From: Janthinobacterium sp.
GTDB taxonomy: Bacteria > Pseudomonadota > Gammaproteobacteria > Burkholderiales > Chitinibacteraceae
Length of the DNA: 38,790 nucleotides
Assembly (NCBI GenBank): GCA_025360045.1
Contig: JANYCY010000012.1
Span: 1-38,790, forward strand
Direction: 5' to 3'
Positions 1 through 8,566 of the stretch are shown here, in pieces. How positions within the stretch are numbered: position 1 is the stretch's first letter; each line of letters begins with the position of its first letter. A program made the position numbers and the translations under genes. The notes beneath the pieces were generated by a model. The model did no database searches, had not been told where the DNA came from, and saw nothing but the letters and a program-made list of their open reading frames with translations.

Positions 1-141
1 AATGGCTGACAGACACATTAGAAAAACTCCCGACCTGGCCCAATAGCCGAATTGACGAGCTGCTGCCATTTGTTAAAGATCAGAACCCACAAGATAACGA
101 AGGCTAAAGCAGCTGGCTAGGTGGGGGGGCTGAGCGCTTAC
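1..141 (+). mobile_element. Right end of an IS66-family insertion sequence (truncated by the window start)
   Basis: This stretch joins the C-terminal tail of an IS66-type transposase (3-107) to a terminal inverted-repeat end. The last bases before 141 read GAGCGCTTAC. Read inward from the end on the other strand this begins GTAAGCGCTC, and IS66-family inverted repeats are known to begin with GTAA. A G-rich run (121-129) lies just inside the end. Only about 140 bp are visible, so the left end, the accessory genes and the target duplication cannot be checked. The first bases outside the element are attaaatt, the candidate target-site copy. Confidence 0.75.
3..107 (+). CDS. IS66 family transposase, C-terminal fragment
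   Basis: The open frame enters from the window start and ends at TAA 105-107, giving 34 residues. They include WLTDTLEKLPTWP followed by NSRIDELLPF, which matches the conserved C-terminal end of IS66 TnpC transposases (a W-L-x-D-x-L-x-x-L-P ... N-x-I-D-E-L-L-P pattern). The protein would catalyse cut-and-paste or copy transposition of the element. The rest of the gene lies outside the window, so whether it is intact is unknown. Stop codon and inverted-repeat end are 34 bp apart, as expected for the last gene of such an element. Confidence 0.75.
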   Translation, partial: WLTDTLEKLPTWPNSRIDELLPFVKDQNPQDNEG

Positions 142-762
142 ATTAAATTAGCAACTAATCAAACAGTTCCGAAAAACTACGGCTCTTTGGATGCGCCGCA
201 TTTATTTTCTTGCCTTTCTCCCGCCGCCACCCCTAGTGCAATTAATACGATGTAAGTGCCTCGGTATAAATTATCAAACACTTTTCAATCATACATTTTT
301 CATAGGGTGTGAAACGACGAAGTCGTTGTGCACTAAGGGCTGGTGCGCAAGAAATGCGCTTGCACACCCTACGAAAATCACTTTATTTTGCATTTAAAAA
401 TACCATACAACTTATGCAGAACTACTTACGCGTTTCTCTTGCAATGACTTCATCCTAAAGTGCTTTTCCTCAAAAACTAAGAACTCGCCTTGATGAGATA
501 ACCGCCATCAAGATGACATATCCACATTACTGCCACATAACAGACACAAATAAATGATTTATGTCGTTAACATATAGACGGATTGGCATTTTTTGTTATT
601 ATTCACACGGCCACTTAATATTTATGAAAGATGGCCTGTTTTTTAAACATAGCTACTCATAACAATAATCAAGCGAAAACACCTGCGCTAAGAAGCGCTG
701 TTTTATGCCTGAGCCTTGAGCACACCACGTTGTTCACTCAAATCCAAGACACAGGGAGTTAT
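142..762. other. Non-coding stretch between the IS66 end and the PEP-CTERM gene
   Basis: I see no convincing gene in these 620 bases. Short open frames, such as a 68-codon one at 191-397, run through a repeat and lack a ribosome site. The stretch holds one REP-like foldback (303-371). It also holds AT-rich DNA at about 540-640 that could carry the promoter of the downstream pair, and a leader of about 130 nt before the start at 763. A GGCCA ... TGGCC pair followed by six T (about 610-642) resembles a terminator, but its loop of about 18 nt makes it weak. Confidence 0.5.
303..371. repeat. REP-like foldback element with outer and inner hairpins
   Basis: The outer arms TAGGGTGTG (303-311) and CACACCCTA (363-371) are perfect inverted repeats. 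Inside lie two smaller hairpins, AACGAC-GAA-GTCGTT (313-327) and GCGCA-AGAAA-TGCGC (345-359), giving a Y-shaped fold. GGGTG...CACCC elements of this architecture are common as dispersed REP/MITE-like sequences in Proteobacteria. Only one copy is in this window, so its repetitive nature is inferred. Confidence 0.55.
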
Positions 763-1467
763 ATGAAGCAATCACTCAAGATGGCACTGCTCACCGCAGC
801 CATTGGCTTAACCATGCCTGCTGCACAGGCTTCTATCCTTAACTTTAATGCAATGGCTGCCGATGTTTTTGGTGGAGGAGAAGTACTTAAAGAATCATCG
901 TTTGATATCACCGTAGTAGGCGATGGAATGGCAGGCGCCATTGCTAATTCAGGCTCTTGCTCTGTGCTTGATTGCCCCGTAGGCAACGATACAAACTACT
1001 ACCTTACTAGTAATGATTCGGGCTTAACAATCTCGCAAAGCGACAATTTTGGCTTTCTGTTCAGTAGCTTTGAAAGCAGCTTTGTTGCTCCTGTACAAGC
1101 CAACATCCCTTTTTCAGTGGCGCGATTACTTGTTTCAGGCCATGACATCAATAATGTAAGTTTTTCCGATTTCTTTGACCTGCCAGGTCAAAATATGGCT
1201 GGCAATTGGACTTTCACCCAGTTCAACTTCGCTAACCCTAATCGTATTTATAAAGATGTTTCCTTTTTCTCTTGCTTGACAACAACAAGCGGCGATTGTG
1301 TCAGCAATGGCAATAATCAAGCCCAATTTGCAATTGATAACATCAATGTTACTGCTGTTCCTGAACCCGCTGAGTGGTTATTAATGGCACTGGGCCTAGC
1401 CACCATCAGCATGGTGATGCGCCGTAAAAACAAGGCTCAAAATAATTCAGCAGGGATTGCATCATGA
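763..1467 (+). CDS. PEP-CTERM sorting-signal protein, secreted
   Basis: This is a 234-residue exported protein of unknown function. A signal peptide (about residues 1-23, MKQSLKMALLTAAIG then PAAQAS) leads into a beta-rich, Asn/Ser-rich body with a few Cys. From residue 199 the C-terminus shows the PEP-CTERM tripartite signal: VPEP, a hydrophobic segment (WLLMALGLATISMVM), then RRKNK. In known systems an exosortase (EpsH/XrtA type) cleaves at this signal and delivers the protein to the envelope or matrix; no exosortase is in the window. QFAID lies just before the signal. An open frame extends upstream to 631, but ATG 763 has GGGAG at proper spacing and starts a proper signal peptide. Its stop overlaps the protease start by 4 nt (ATGA), so the two are probably translated together. 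Confidence 0.85.
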   Translation: MKQSLKMALLTAAIGLTMPAAQASILNFNAMAADVFGGGEVLKESSFDITVVGDGMAGAIANSGSCSVLDCPVGNDTNYYLTSNDSGLTISQSDNFGFLFSSFESSFVAPVQANIPFSVARLLVSGHDINNVSFSDFFDLPGQNMAGNWTFTQFNFANPNRIYKDVSFFSCLTTTSGDCVSNGNNQAQFAIDNINVTAVPEPAEWLLMALGLATISMVMRRKNKAQNNSAGIAS

Positions 1468-4400
1468 TGAAGCGCAGTATTATTAATTTAGCCGTTGCCG
1501 CCTTACTAACGACTGGGTTTTCTAGTGTTGCCAGTGCTGACGAAGCGCGCTTACCGTACATTATTCAACTGGCTGATAAGCCTGCAGCATCTTATACCGG
1601 CGAAGTAAATGGGCTAAAAGCCACAAAGCCAACCAATGGCCAGCAACTGGATGTGAGTGCCTATGATGTGCAGGCTTACATCAATTATCTAGATAAAAAA
1701 CAGAGCAATGTGATTGCCAGTATTGGCAATGCGATGATCGTGCATAACTATCAAGTCGTTTTCAATGGCTTTTCGGCGATGCTGACCGATGCAGAAGTGA
1801 GAAAACTCAAAAACAGTGCAGATGTGGTCGCAATTACACTGGATGAGCCACGCAGTATCCAAACCAATTACACCCCTAAATTTTTAGGGCTGGATAAACC
1901 CGGCAGTGGATTATGGTCATTATTGAATGGCTCAAGTAGTGCCGGTGAGAATGTGATCATTGGCGTGATTGATACCGGTGTATGGCCAGAAGACCCTTCT
2001 TTTGCCGATCGAGTAAACACCAATGGCGAGGCAACACATGATGCAACAGGTCGCCAAGTTTATGACGCGCCGCCAGCATCTTGGAAAGGCTCTTGCGAAA
2101 TAGGTGAAGGTTTCACCACGGCCAATTGCAATAATAAACTGATTGGTGCCAAAAAATTCCGCTCAGGATACGAAGCATTAGTCACCAGTGGTGCCAAAGT
2201 GCCTCATTGGAGCGATTACAATTCACCCCGTGATAGTGATAGTCATGGCTCGCATACCGCATCAACCGCGGGTGGCAATGGCAAAGTGGCAGGCGTGATT
2301 GGCGGCGCATCTATTGGGTATATTTCAGGTATTGCTCCTCGAGCCCGTCTTGCTACTTACAAAATTTGCTGGACTTCGAACGATCCTGCCGCTGCTGCAG
2401 GTAAAAATAATTGCTATGGTGGCGATGGCATTAAAGCCATCGAAGCCGCGGTCAGTGATGGTGTCAACGTCATTAACTATTCAATTAGTGGTGGCGAACA
2501 ACTGAATGATCCTGTCGATCTCGCGTTTTTAGCGGCGACCAATGCAGGGGTGTTTGTTGCTGCATCAGCGGGCAATAGTGGCCCAGCGAATATGGTTGCG
2601 CATATTGGCCCGTGGCTCACTACTGTTGCCGCATCCACTCATGATCGCACGCAGGAAAGTAGCGTCACTATCGGCAGCAAAGTACTGAAAGGGGGTTCTG
2701 TTAATCCAGCCCCTCTCACCGCGCAATTAATTTTGGCAAAAGATGCTGCCCTCACTGACTACAACAGCCTTTCTGCGGCAAGCAAGCTCGCCCTAGATCG
2801 TTGTTCCGGTACTGCGGATGCAGTACCGGCTGACGCACGACTAGATCCAATCAAAGTTGCTGGCAAAATTGTACTTTGTGATCGTGGCGCGACTAATTTG
2901 GTGAATAAGAGCGCGGCCGTGAAAGATGCGGGTGGCGTAGGCATGCTGCTTACTAACGTCGCATTGGGCAACACAACCATCACCGCCTTCTCACATGTGG
3001 TGCCTACCGTACATATCAGTGCTGCGGATGGTGTTACTGCCAAAGCCTACGCAGTATCAGCAGGCGTCAATGCAGCAACGACCTTTAGCGCATCGGTAAC
3101 AACAGCCGCTGGCAATGCGCCTGTCATGGCTGATTTTTCATCGCGCGGCCCGAATCGCGCCGATGCGAATGTGCTGAAGCCTGATTTAACCGCGCCAGGT
3201 GTGGATATTCTGGCCGCTTCACGCCCACAACTCACAGAAGAACAGCGCAACCAAGTCGCGAGTGGTGCCGTCGCTCCAGCAGAATGGCAATCCATGCAAG
3301 GCACTTCGATGTCTAGCCCACATGTGGCTGGTCTTGCTGCACTCTTACATCAATTACACCCAACATGGTCACCTGCTGCAATTAAATCGGCCTTGATGAC
3401 CAGCGCCTATTCCACGCTTAACGATGGTCAGCCAGGCTTACAAAACGGTTTACTACCTTGGGCGCAAGGTGCAGGGCACGTTAATCCAAATGCTGCTGCA
3501 GACCCAGGCTTAGTCTATGACGTTACGGCGCTTGATTATGATCGCTACCTATGCGGCCAAGGTCAGCTTACTCAAGCCAAGTGCAGTGTAATCGGCAGCA
3601 TTCAGCCTTATAACTTGAATGTCCCTTCCTTAACTACCGCCAATGTTCTCGGCAAATTCACCTTTAATCGTACCGTGACTAATGTTAGTGATCGTGCAGC
3701 AATCTACACCTCACAAGCGGTGATTTCTGGCTTTACTGCGACGGTTTCCCCAGCAACGCTGAGCTTAAACCCTGGTGAAAGCAAAGCATTTACCGTCACA
3801 TTAAGCCGTACCAATGCGCCTAAAAATGTTTACCAATATGGCTCATTAGTCTGGTCGGACGGAACACACACCGTTCGTTCCCCTATAACGGCAAAAGCGA
3901 GTTTACTTGCCGCCACTGCGCAGCTTAATAGTGAAGCGACTACGGGCAGTAAGATCATCACCATTGCGACAGGCAGTGACGGTGTGTTGACGCTAACTAA
4001 AGGTGGATTGAAAGAGGCGACCTTGACTAGCGCTTCAATTGCCACCGACAGCGCGGCTAAAGATGGTGTGCTCGAATGCACTGCAGGAACAAGTACTGCA
4101 GGCGTAAAAGTCCATCAATTTAATATCCCCGCCAATAATCTGGTGACTCGTTTTGCGCTTTACAATTCAGATACCACTCACGGCGCTGCTGATGACTTAG
4201 ATTTACTGGTCATGAACTCAGCGGGGGTAAAAGTAGGTGGTAGTGGTAGCGATGGTTCTAACGAAACAGTGCAGTTATCTAACTTGCCAGCCGGCAACTA
4301 CAAGGCTTGCGTTATCGGCTACGGCGTTCAAGATGGCAGCACCAACTACAAACTGTCTAGCTGGATTGTCAATGCAGGAGATACAGGTGGCTCGTTTAAA

Positions 4401-4607
4401 GCCCTTGCCCCAAGCAAAATCTATGTAGGCGGTACAGCTTCTGTCGGCTTTAGCTGGAAAGATCTGCAAGCAGGTAAACGCTATCTTGCTAATGCAACTT
4501 ACCTTATCGATGGCGCTGCGCAAAGCAGTACCTCACTCATGGTTGAAACCAACGATCCACTGCCAACAGCGACCTCTGTTACACGTGCTGTAAATGCAGG
4601 GATTTAA
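1464..4607 (+). CDS. Secreted subtilisin-like serine protease (S8 family) with I9 prodomain and PA insert
   Basis: At 1047 residues this is a large exported protease. A signal peptide covers about residues 1-25 (cleavage after SVASA). An inhibitor-I9-like prodomain follows (about 30-135), then the peptidase S8 domain. The catalytic triad is visible: Asp170 in VIDTGVWP, His261 in DSHGSHTAS, Ser615 in GTSMSSPHVAG. A protease-associated (PA) insert lies between His and Ser (about 440-540, with KIVLCDRGA). Next come an Fn3-like region (about 720-810) and a C-terminal beta domain (about 890-960) resembling a pre-peptidase domain. This layout resembles plant subtilases and their bacterial relatives. 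ATG 1464 overlaps the stop of the PEP-CTERM gene; a second ATG at 1467 is equally possible. No sorting signal is seen at its own C-terminus, so it is probably released. Substrate is unknown. Confidence 0.9.
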   Translation: MMKRSIINLAVAALLTTGFSSVASADEARLPYIIQLADKPAASYTGEVNGLKATKPTNGQQLDVSAYDVQAYINYLDKKQSNVIASIGNAMIVHNYQVVFNGFSAMLTDAEVRKLKNSADVVAITLDEPRSIQTNYTPKFLGLDKPGSGLWSLLNGSSSAGENVIIGVIDTGVWPEDPSFADRVNTNGEATHDATGRQVYDAPPASWKGSCEIGEGFTTANCNNKLIGAKKFRSGYEALVTSGAKVPHWSDYNSPRDSDSHGSHTASTAGGNGKVAGVIGGASIGYISGIAPRARLATYKICWTSNDPAAAAGKNNCYGGDGIKAIEAAVSDGVNVINYSISGGEQLNDPVDLAFLAATNAGVFVAASAGNSGPANMVAHIGPWLTTVAASTHDRTQESSVTIGSKVLKGGSVNPAPLTAQLILAKDAALTDYNSLSAASKLALDRCSGTADAVPADARLDPIKVAGKIVLCDRGATNLVNKSAAVKDAGGVGMLLTNVALGNTTITAFSHVVPTVHISAADGVTAKAYAVSAGVNAATTFSASVTTAAGNAPVMADFSSRGPNRADANVLKPDLTAPGVDILAASRPQLTEEQRNQVASGAVAPAEWQSMQGTSMSSPHVAGLAALLHQLHPTWSPAAIKSALMTSAYSTLNDGQPGLQNGLLPWAQGAGHVNPNAAADPGLVYDVTALDYDRYLCGQGQLTQAKCSVIGSIQPYNLNVPSLTTANVLGKFTFNRTVTNVSDRAAIYTSQAVISGFTATVSPATLSLNPGESKAFTVTLSRTNAPKNVYQYGSLVWSDGTHTVRSPITAKASLLAATAQLNSEATTGSKIITIATGSDGVLTLTKGGLKEATLTSASIATDSAAKDGVLECTAGTSTAGVKVHQFNIPANNLVTRFALYNSDTTHGAADDLDLLVMNSAGVKVGGSGSDGSNETVQLSNLPAGNYKACVIGYGVQDGSTNYKLSSWIVNAGDTGGSFKALAPSKIYVGGTASVGFSWKDLQAGKRYLANATYLIDGAAQSSTSLMVETNDPLPTATSVTRAVNAGI

Positions 4608-4638
4608 GTCATGGTTTTAAGTTGTTTGTAGTAAAACA

Positions 4639-4667
4639 AAACGGCGAACCAAGGTTCGCCGTTTTTT
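4639..4667 (+). terminator. Rho-independent terminator after the protease gene
   Basis: The stem AACGGCGAACC / GGTTCGCCGTT with a two-base loop is followed by a run of T. It lies 32 bp after the stop at 4607. A-rich sequence on the other side could let it also stop the convergent minus-strand gene at 4687. Confidence 0.9.
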
Positions 4668-4686
4668 ATGTCAATCAATCAAGCGA

Positions 4687-5040
4687 CTACATCGCTCTAT
4701 CATCCTGTAGCACACACTGTTTTTGCTTACAAACCGAGCCGGGGTCGGCTACAAATTGGCAACTAGACTGCTCTCCCGACTGCTTAATCTGTGCAACTCG
4801 CGCATCCGTGTATTGCTTGGCCAGCGCCGCGATTTTGTCTGCCTTGCCCTCGAGGAGAGACCAAGGTAAATAAAATTCCGGACCACCACAAGATTTTGCC
4901 CCCACCGCCAGCGTGCGACATTGCACATCTTGCACACAAGAGGCCTCACCGATTTCCACTCTGAGCCTAAGTAAAGGCCCGCCTCCCGCAGAGGCCACAG
5001 ACGCGATCAAGATTAATAAACTCGCAGCAAGTATCTTCAT
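4687..5040 (-). CDS. Small secreted cysteine-rich protein, function unknown
   Basis: The product has 117 residues. The N-terminus MKILAASLLILIASVASA is a clear signal peptide with likely cleavage before GGG. The mature part has six Cys (EASC, VQC, KSC, SSC, SVC, KQC), an even number that suggests disulfides in the periplasm. A CxxDxQC-like start followed by AVGAKSCGGPEFYLPWS resembles small hypothetical proteins of Betaproteobacteria, but I cannot assign a function. The frame continues upstream to 5115; I start at 5040 because it begins the signal peptide and the upstream part would run into the nuo terminator. The gene converges with the protease gene and sits just downstream of the nuo operon. 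Confidence 0.7.
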   Translation of the reverse strand: MKILAASLLILIASVASAGGGPLLRLRVEIGEASCVQDVQCRTLAVGAKSCGGPEFYLPWSLLEGKADKIAALAKQYTDARVAQIKQSGEQSSCQFVADPGSVCKQKQCVLQDDRAM

Positions 5041-5100
5041 TCTCTGTATCTCTGTGTTGTGTATGGAACGTAAATCGCGACGCCGCAAATCATGAGATAC

Positions 5101-5129
5101 AAAAAAGCCCAACAACCGTTGGGCTTTTC
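5101..5129 (-). terminator. Rho-independent terminator of the nuo operon
   Basis: On the minus strand the stem AAAAGCCCAAC / GTTGGGCTTTT with a four-base loop ends in a run of six T. It begins immediately after the DUF2818 stop (5131-5133), so it marks the end of the long nuo transcript. Confidence 0.9.
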
Positions 5130-5130
5130 T

Positions 5131-5427
5131 TTAAACGCCGGGCTTGCGCCAGAAGTAACGCCAGACAAATCCAGGCCAAGCAAAGACGATAAACATCGCA
5201 AAAGTGCTGGCAAAGAAAGGCCAGTTTTGCTCGTGGACCGAAGAAAGACGCCCTTCCAGAACTCGCGCAAGTACACCTAGTGCTAAATACAATAAAACCA
5301 TTTCCAAAAGCCGCCAATGAAAACCCTTAGCCTTTTTTGCTGGAATGCAAAAAATAATGCGCTCAAAGAAAAAAGGTAGATTGGCAGCAATCAGTGCCAA
5401 TCCACAGAGCAGATACACATTATTCAT
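5131..5427 (-). CDS. DUF2818 family membrane protein
   Basis: This 98-residue integral membrane protein has about three hydrophobic segments (residues 2-28, 43-58, 70-92). It begins MNNVYLLCGLALIAANLPFF and ends FVWRYFWRKPGV. DUF2818 proteins are a betaproteobacterial family that usually sits directly after nuoN, as here; a role in complex I assembly or stability is a guess from this position. Its start overlaps the nuoN stop (TAATG), so it is translationally coupled and the last cistron before the terminator. Confidence 0.85.
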   Translation of the reverse strand: MNNVYLLCGLALIAANLPFFFERIIFCIPAKKAKGFHWRLLEMVLLYLALGVLARVLEGRLSSVHEQNWPFFASTFAMFIVFAWPGFVWRYFWRKPGV

Positions 5428-6884
5428 TACATAGGTACAGTAAGTGATGAAGTAACGGCTTGCGAAAGCACGGACATCAGACGATCAGGCATCAAACCCA
5501 TCACCAGTAACAAGATACAGTTAACTGAAAGCACTAACTTGGTATCAAAGCCTGCGGCAATCGGTGCAGTGTCTGTGGCTTCATCGAAGTACATGATCTT
5601 CACAATACGTAGGTAATAAAACGCACCCACCAGTGAGAACATCACCGCAATTACTGCCAACCAGATATAGCCTAAATTCACCACAGCTTGTAATACCGAC
5701 AATTTGGCAAAGAAGCCAACAAAGACCGGAATACCTGCCATAGAGAACATCACAAACATCATCATGCAGGCAAACCATGGGCTACGCGCTGCTAAGCCTT
5801 TGAAGTCATCAATTTTATCGGCTTCAAAGCCTTCACGGGACAGTAACATCACCATACCGAAACCGGCTGCGGCAGTCAGTACATAAACCATGGCGTAGAA
5901 AAACGATGCGGCGTAACCAATTGGGCTAGCGACCAAAATCCCTAAGAGCAAGAAGCCCATATGCGAGATCGTGGAGTAAGCCATCATGCGTTTCATACTG
6001 GTTTGAGCGATCGCAGTCAGATTCCCAATACCCATCGAGAGTACCGACAACACCACCAACATACCGCGCCAATCAAAGGCGTAGCCTTCCATGCCTTGCG
6101 CCAACAAGCGAATCACAAATACAAAGGCCGCTAACTTAGGAGCAGAACCAATCAGTTGAGTCACTGGCGTTGGTGCGCCTTCGTAAACATCCGGCACCCA
6201 CATATGGAACGGTACAGCACCTAACTTAAAGCCAATACCGGTTACCAAGAACACCAAGCCAAAGGCCGCTAACATGCGATTTGCTTCGCCGCTGGCAATC
6301 TTATGTGCAATCACAAAGATATCGAGCGAGGCAGTTGCGCCGTAAATCATCGACATCCCGTAAAGCAGCATCCCCGAAGCCAAAGCCCCAAGAATAAAAT
6401 ACTTCATGGCAGCTTCAGTGGATTGCACTGAATCACGCTGCAATGCCACCAAGGCGTACAAGGACAACGATAGCAACTCAAGGCCCATATACAGCGTTAA
6501 GAAATTAACACTAGAGGCCATGATCATCATGCCTGCTAAGGCAAACAACGTCAGTGTGAACAACTCGCCACGGAACAAACCGCGAACCATACTGTATTCA
6601 CGACCATAAATCAGCACCAGTGCCACACCTAAGATCATACCCATCTTGGCGAAATCAGCGATTGGGTCACTAATAAACAAGCCATTAAAGGCCAGACGTG
6701 GTGAGGGCTGATAGCCATTCACAACAAGGAAAGCCGTTATGGCTAACACAATCAATGTCAGCACATAAGTAATGTGGCGCTTGGCATCACTGACAAACAG
6801 ATCAATTAGAAGTACCGCACAGCTGGCACATAGCAGGAAGATTTCCGGCATTGCCACCCAAGCATTAAGGCTGGTCCAGGTCAT
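5427..6884 (-). CDS. nuoN: NADH-quinone oxidoreductase subunit N
   Basis: This 485-residue polytopic membrane protein is one of the three antiporter-like proton-pumping subunits of complex I. About 14 hydrophobic segments are visible, with the family's conserved lysine and His-bearing half-helices, for example GFKLGAVPFHMWVPDVYEGAPT around residues 218-240 and the MKRMMAYSTISHMGFLLLG stretch around 285-305. Length fits NuoN of other Betaproteobacteria. It is the last nuo gene, 97 bp after nuoM, and that gap contains a 9-bp-stem hairpin (6946-6971). The stop overlaps the DUF2818 start. Confidence 0.97.
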   Translation of the reverse strand: MTWTSLNAWVAMPEIFLLCASCAVLLIDLFVSDAKRHITYVLTLIVLAITAFLVVNGYQPSPRLAFNGLFISDPIADFAKMGMILGVALVLIYGREYSMVRGLFRGELFTLTLFALAGMMIMASSVNFLTLYMGLELLSLSLYALVALQRDSVQSTEAAMKYFILGALASGMLLYGMSMIYGATASLDIFVIAHKIASGEANRMLAAFGLVFLVTGIGFKLGAVPFHMWVPDVYEGAPTPVTQLIGSAPKLAAFVFVIRLLAQGMEGYAFDWRGMLVVLSVLSMGIGNLTAIAQTSMKRMMAYSTISHMGFLLLGILVASPIGYAASFFYAMVYVLTAAAGFGMVMLLSREGFEADKIDDFKGLAARSPWFACMMMFVMFSMAGIPVFVGFFAKLSVLQAVVNLGYIWLAVIAVMFSLVGAFYYLRIVKIMYFDEATDTAPIAAGFDTKLVLSVNCILLLVMGLMPDRLMSVLSQAVTSSLTVPM

Positions 6885-6945
6885 TATTCAACCCTATCAA
6901 ATAATAGTATGGTGGTCCGAAGGTATGCTCTACCTCTGGATAAAA

Positions 6946-6971
6946 TCGGGGATTGATCGACAAATCCCCGA
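6946..6971 (-). promoter_or_regulatory. Hairpin between nuoM and nuoN
   Basis: A perfect 9-bp stem (TCGGGGATT / AATCCCCGA) encloses an eight-base loop 10 bp after the nuoM stop. On the minus strand it is followed only by TTTT, so it is more likely an mRNA-stabilising or partially terminating structure than a full terminator. nuoN begins about 60 nt further on. Confidence 0.5.
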
Positions 6972-6981
6972 CTATCGCGAA

Positions 6982-8481
6982 TCAGTGCAATTTGCTTTGT
7001 GAAACATGCCAGATCAAATCATTAACCGACACATGCATCACATCCACAAATGGCTTCGGATACAGACCCATGCCCAGCACGGCAACGGCTAACACAGCAA
7101 GGATCAGGAATTCACGCGAGTTAACGTCTTTCAGATGCTCAACATGATCATTGGCGACCTCACCGAATAACACCCGTTTGTACATCCACAGGGTATACGC
7201 TGCACCAAAGATCAAGGTCGTAGCACCGGCAAAGGCGTACCAGAAGTTCACTTGTACCGCCCCCAGAATCACCATAAATTCACCGGCAAAACCAGAAGTA
7301 CCAGGCAAACCCGAATTGGCCATCGCAAACAACATCATAAAGCTAGCGAAGATCGGCATTTTATTAGCCACGCCGCCGTAATCGGCAATCTTGCGGCTAT
7401 GCACTCGGTCGTACATCACACCGATACAGAAGAACATCGCGGCAGAAACAAAGCCGTGCGAGATCATTTGCAGCAATGCACCTTCAACCGCGTACTGGTT
7501 CATTTGTGTGCCACCGGCAAACATAAAGAAGCCCAGTGTGACAAAACCCATATGCGAGATCGAAGAATAAGCTACCAGCTTTTTCATATCGGTTTGTACA
7601 AGCGCCACTAAACCGATGTAAATCACCGCTACCAAGGACAGCGCCACAAATACCCATGCATATTCACGCGCGGCATCAGGGGCAATCGGCAGAGCAAATC
7701 GCAAGAAGCCGTATGCACCCAGCTTCAGGGTAATCGCCGCCAACACCATCGAACCACCGGTAGGCGCTTCAACGTGGGCATCTGGCAACCATGTGTGAAC
7801 GGGCCACATCGGCACTTTCACGGCAAAGGCAAAGAAGAAGGCAATCAGCAGATACGTTTGTGCTGACATATCAAGCGGCAAACGCTGGAAATCAGCAATT
7901 TCAAAACTACCGCCGGTTTTTTGATACAGGTAGATAAAGCCAACCAGCGTCAACAAAGAACCGAGCAAGGTGTACAAGAAAAACTTAATCGACGCATACA
8001 CACGGCGTGGACCGCCCCATATACCAATAATCAAATACATTGGGATCAGCATGGCTTCAAAGAATACATAGAACAAGATCGCATCCATGGCGGCAAATGC
8101 ACCATTGATCAAGCCCGACATAATCAGGAAAGCGGCCATATATTGCGCGGTACGCTTTTCAATAACTTGCCAACCCGCGAGGATAACCATCAGGGTAACA
8201 AAGCTATTTAAAATCACAAACAGCATCGAAATGCCATCAACCCCAAGATGGTAGTTGATATTAAAAGAAGCGATCCAAGGCTTCATTTCTTCGAACTGCA
8301 TGCCGCCATGCAAAGACTCAAACTGCGTAAAGAGCGGTATGGTTACCAAGAAACTTAGCAAAGCGCCGACCAGCGCCAACCAGCGCGCCGCCGTGGCGTT
8401 TTTGTCCCCGCCTGTCGCGAGTACTACAAGGCCCGCCACGATCGGCAGCCAGATCGCGAGGCTTAGAAGATTACCCGTCAT
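6982..8481 (-). CDS. nuoM: NADH-quinone oxidoreductase subunit M
   Basis: This 499-residue antiporter-like membrane subunit of complex I has about 14 hydrophobic segments. Conserved features include the KVPMWPVHTWLPDAHVEAPT stretch around residue 220-240 (Lys and His of the proton channel) and MKKLVAYSSISHMGFVTLG around 300-320. I start at ATG 8481 (MTGNLL), which has AGG six bases upstream, instead of the TTG six bases earlier. It lies 85 bp after nuoL; this gap carries a C-rich inverted repeat and a small CCGGC/GCCGG hairpin. Confidence 0.97.
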   Translation of the reverse strand: MTGNLLSLAIWLPIVAGLVVLATGGDKNATAARWLALVGALLSFLVTIPLFTQFESLHGGMQFEEMKPWIASFNINYHLGVDGISMLFVILNSFVTLMVILAGWQVIEKRTAQYMAAFLIMSGLINGAFAAMDAILFYVFFEAMLIPMYLIIGIWGGPRRVYASIKFFLYTLLGSLLTLVGFIYLYQKTGGSFEIADFQRLPLDMSAQTYLLIAFFFAFAVKVPMWPVHTWLPDAHVEAPTGGSMVLAAITLKLGAYGFLRFALPIAPDAAREYAWVFVALSLVAVIYIGLVALVQTDMKKLVAYSSISHMGFVTLGFFMFAGGTQMNQYAVEGALLQMISHGFVSAAMFFCIGVMYDRVHSRKIADYGGVANKMPIFASFMMLFAMANSGLPGTSGFAGEFMVILGAVQVNFWYAFAGATTLIFGAAYTLWMYKRVLFGEVANDHVEHLKDVNSREFLILAVLAVAVLGMGLYPKPFVDVMHVSVNDLIWHVSQSKLH

Positions 8482-8566
8482 AGTCAACCTACTTGTTAAT
8501 TTAATTCGTAAGGGGGATTCGATCTACTTAAGACCTTCCCCCCCGATTCCCGGCAAGATGCCGGCT

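Noticed and set aside
191-397. A 68-codon plus-strand frame after the IS66 end
   Set aside because: No ribosome site, no protein-like composition, and it runs through a hairpin repeat.
607-642. A terminator in the leader of the PEP-CTERM gene
   Set aside because: Only five paired bases around an 18-base loop despite the T-run.
8490-8566. A terminator between nuoL and nuoM
   Set aside because: A C-rich inverted repeat and a five-base stem are present, but no U-run follows and the downstream operon genes continue.
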